Part shown: positions 63,391 to 64,000 of the stretch, piece by piece | Position numbering within the stretch: the stretch's first letter is position 1 | Layout of the letters: every line of letters starts with the position of its first letter | The notes under the pieces: generated by a model | Seen by the model: only the letters and a program-made list of their open reading frames with translations | Told to the model about the DNA's origin: nothing | The model's database searches: none | NCBI GenBank assembly: GCA_963835165.1 | Contig: CAWIGD010000053.1 | Span: 124,001 to 188,000, forward strand | Reading direction: 5' to 3' | Length of the DNA: 64,000 bases | DNA from: VAZQ01 sp963835165 | GTDB lineage: Bacteria > Pseudomonadota > Alphaproteobacteria > Rhizobiales > Xanthobacteraceae | Program-made: the position numbers and the translations under genes

Positions 63391-64000
63391 TCAGCGCGGC
63401 GCCATGCGCAGCGCGCCGTCGAGGCGGATCACCTCGCCGTTGATATACGTGTTCTCGATGATGTGGCGCGCCAGCGCCGCGAACTGATCGGGGCGGCCGA
63501 GCAGCTTGGGGAACGGCACCGCCGCGGCCAGACTCTTCTGCGCCTCCTCCGGCAACGCCATCAGCATCGGCGTGTGGAAGATGCCCGGCGCGATGGCGTT
63601 GACGCGAATGCCGAATTGCGCGAACTCGCGGGCCGCCGGCAGCACCAGCGCGGCGACGCCGCCCTTGGAGGCGGAATAGGCGGCCTGGCCGATTTGTCCT
63701 TCGAACGCCGCAACCGAGGCGGTGGAGATGATCACGCCGCGCTCGCCGTCCGCGAGCGGGCTGAGGCTTTGCATGTCGGCGGCGACGAGCCGCATCATGT
63801 TGAAGGTGCCGATCAGGTTGATGGCGATGACGCGCTCGAAATCGCCGAGCGGCATCGGGCCATCGCGGCCGACGATGCGTTTCGCCGGTCCTACGCCGGC
63901 GCAATTGATCAGGATGCGGGCCGCGCCGTGCTTGTCGCGCGCTTGCGCCAGCGCGGCGGCGGCTTGCTCGGCCTTGGTGACGTCGCAATGCACGGCGTAG
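63391..64000 (-). CDS. SDR, 3-hydroxyacyl-CoA dehydrogenase type, partial
   Basis: Only the C-terminal part is in the window; the start lies beyond 64000. The visible 203 codons contain the NCAG-type motif (ILINCAGVGPAKR), a catalytic Ser-Tyr-Lys set (STASVAAFEGQIGQAAYSASKGG) and a C-terminal PFPKLLGRPDQFAALA block common to type II 3-hydroxyacyl-CoA dehydrogenases (HSD10/FadB2-like). It probably acts with the neighbouring thioesterase on acyl-CoA. Confidence 0.85.
   Translation of the reverse strand, partial: YAVHCDVTKAEQAAAALAQARDKHGAARILINCAGVGPAKRIVGRDGPMPLGDFERVIAINLIGTFNMMRLVAADMQSLSPLADGERGVIISTASVAAFEGQIGQAAYSASKGGVAALVLPAAREFAQFGIRVNAIAPGIFHTPMLMALPEEAQKSLAAAVPFPKLLGRPDQFAALARHIIENTYINGEVIRLDGALRMAPR

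Noticed and set aside
1..64000. tRNA or rRNA genes
   Set aside because: No T-loop/acceptor patterns or rRNA-like stretches were seen by eye; a covariance search would be needed to exclude a short tRNA.

Overview
The window is 64 kb of GC-rich DNA from an alphaproteobacterium, most likely order Hyphomicrobiales (Rhizobiales), near the Bradyrhizobium, Rhodopseudomonas, Pseudolabrys or Xanthobacter groups. This is inferred from a complete sulfur-oxidation (sox) cluster, hopanoid (hpn) genes, many tripartite-tricarboxylate (Bug) receptors, GlnD and MutS of alphaproteobacterial type, and intergenic palindromes of the kind common in that group. No rRNA, tRNA, CRISPR array or transposase was found.

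Layout. (1) 1-11082: Sox thiosulfate-oxidation cluster. It holds soxW, a DsrE-like gene, soxX and soxA, then divergently soxYZBCD, a cytochrome c, an fccB/soxF flavoprotein and a periplasmic metallo-hydrolase. (2) 11018-14993: a broken Bug receptor, then a sulfide/persulfide module (TSUP exporter, rhodanese, BigR/SqrR-like ArsR repressor and a divergent persulfide-dioxygenase-like hydrolase). (3) 15098-19743: a carbohydrate-type ABC importer. (4) 20124-22910: an arginine-catabolism set (arginine dihydrolase/deiminase-like enzyme, ornithine aminotransferase, Lrp regulator). (5) 22924-28892: an SDR, a class A penicillin-binding protein and GlnD. (6) 29238-33564: an SsuABC-like ABC importer, an OsmC protein and a membrane protein. 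(7) 33612-39109: hopanoid side-chain genes, hpnA facing hpnK-J-I-L. (8) 39223-50799: an outer-membrane protein, three Bug receptors, an amidohydrolase, a D,D-carboxypeptidase, mutS and a ModA-like binding protein. (9) 50835-57354: a second amidohydrolase, indolepyruvate ferredoxin oxidoreductase (iorA/iorB), an epimerase and a SnoaL-like protein. (10) 57382-64000: a TRAP transporter, a methyltransferase, an alpha/beta-hydrolase membrane protein, a thioesterase and a partial SDR.

How the genes work together. SoxXA, SoxYZ, SoxB and SoxCD form a full periplasmic thiosulfate-oxidising system. FccB with its cytochrome would oxidise sulfide, and the BigR-like module next door would sense and detoxify reactive sulfur. 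The SsuABC-like importer may feed organosulfur into the same economy, but that is inference.

Two things stand out. First, there is a family of intergenic hairpins bounded by CTAG. Two copies form 164-166 bp double-hairpin units in opposite orientation around 43.0 and 45.8 kb. The stems differ in sequence between types but keep pairing, length and an A-rich bulge. Two copies supply the stop codons of neighbouring genes. Second, single-base indels concentrate at 8.8-12 kb and 38-41 kb and break fccB, two Bug genes, hpnL and hpnI; these may be real decay or sequence errors.
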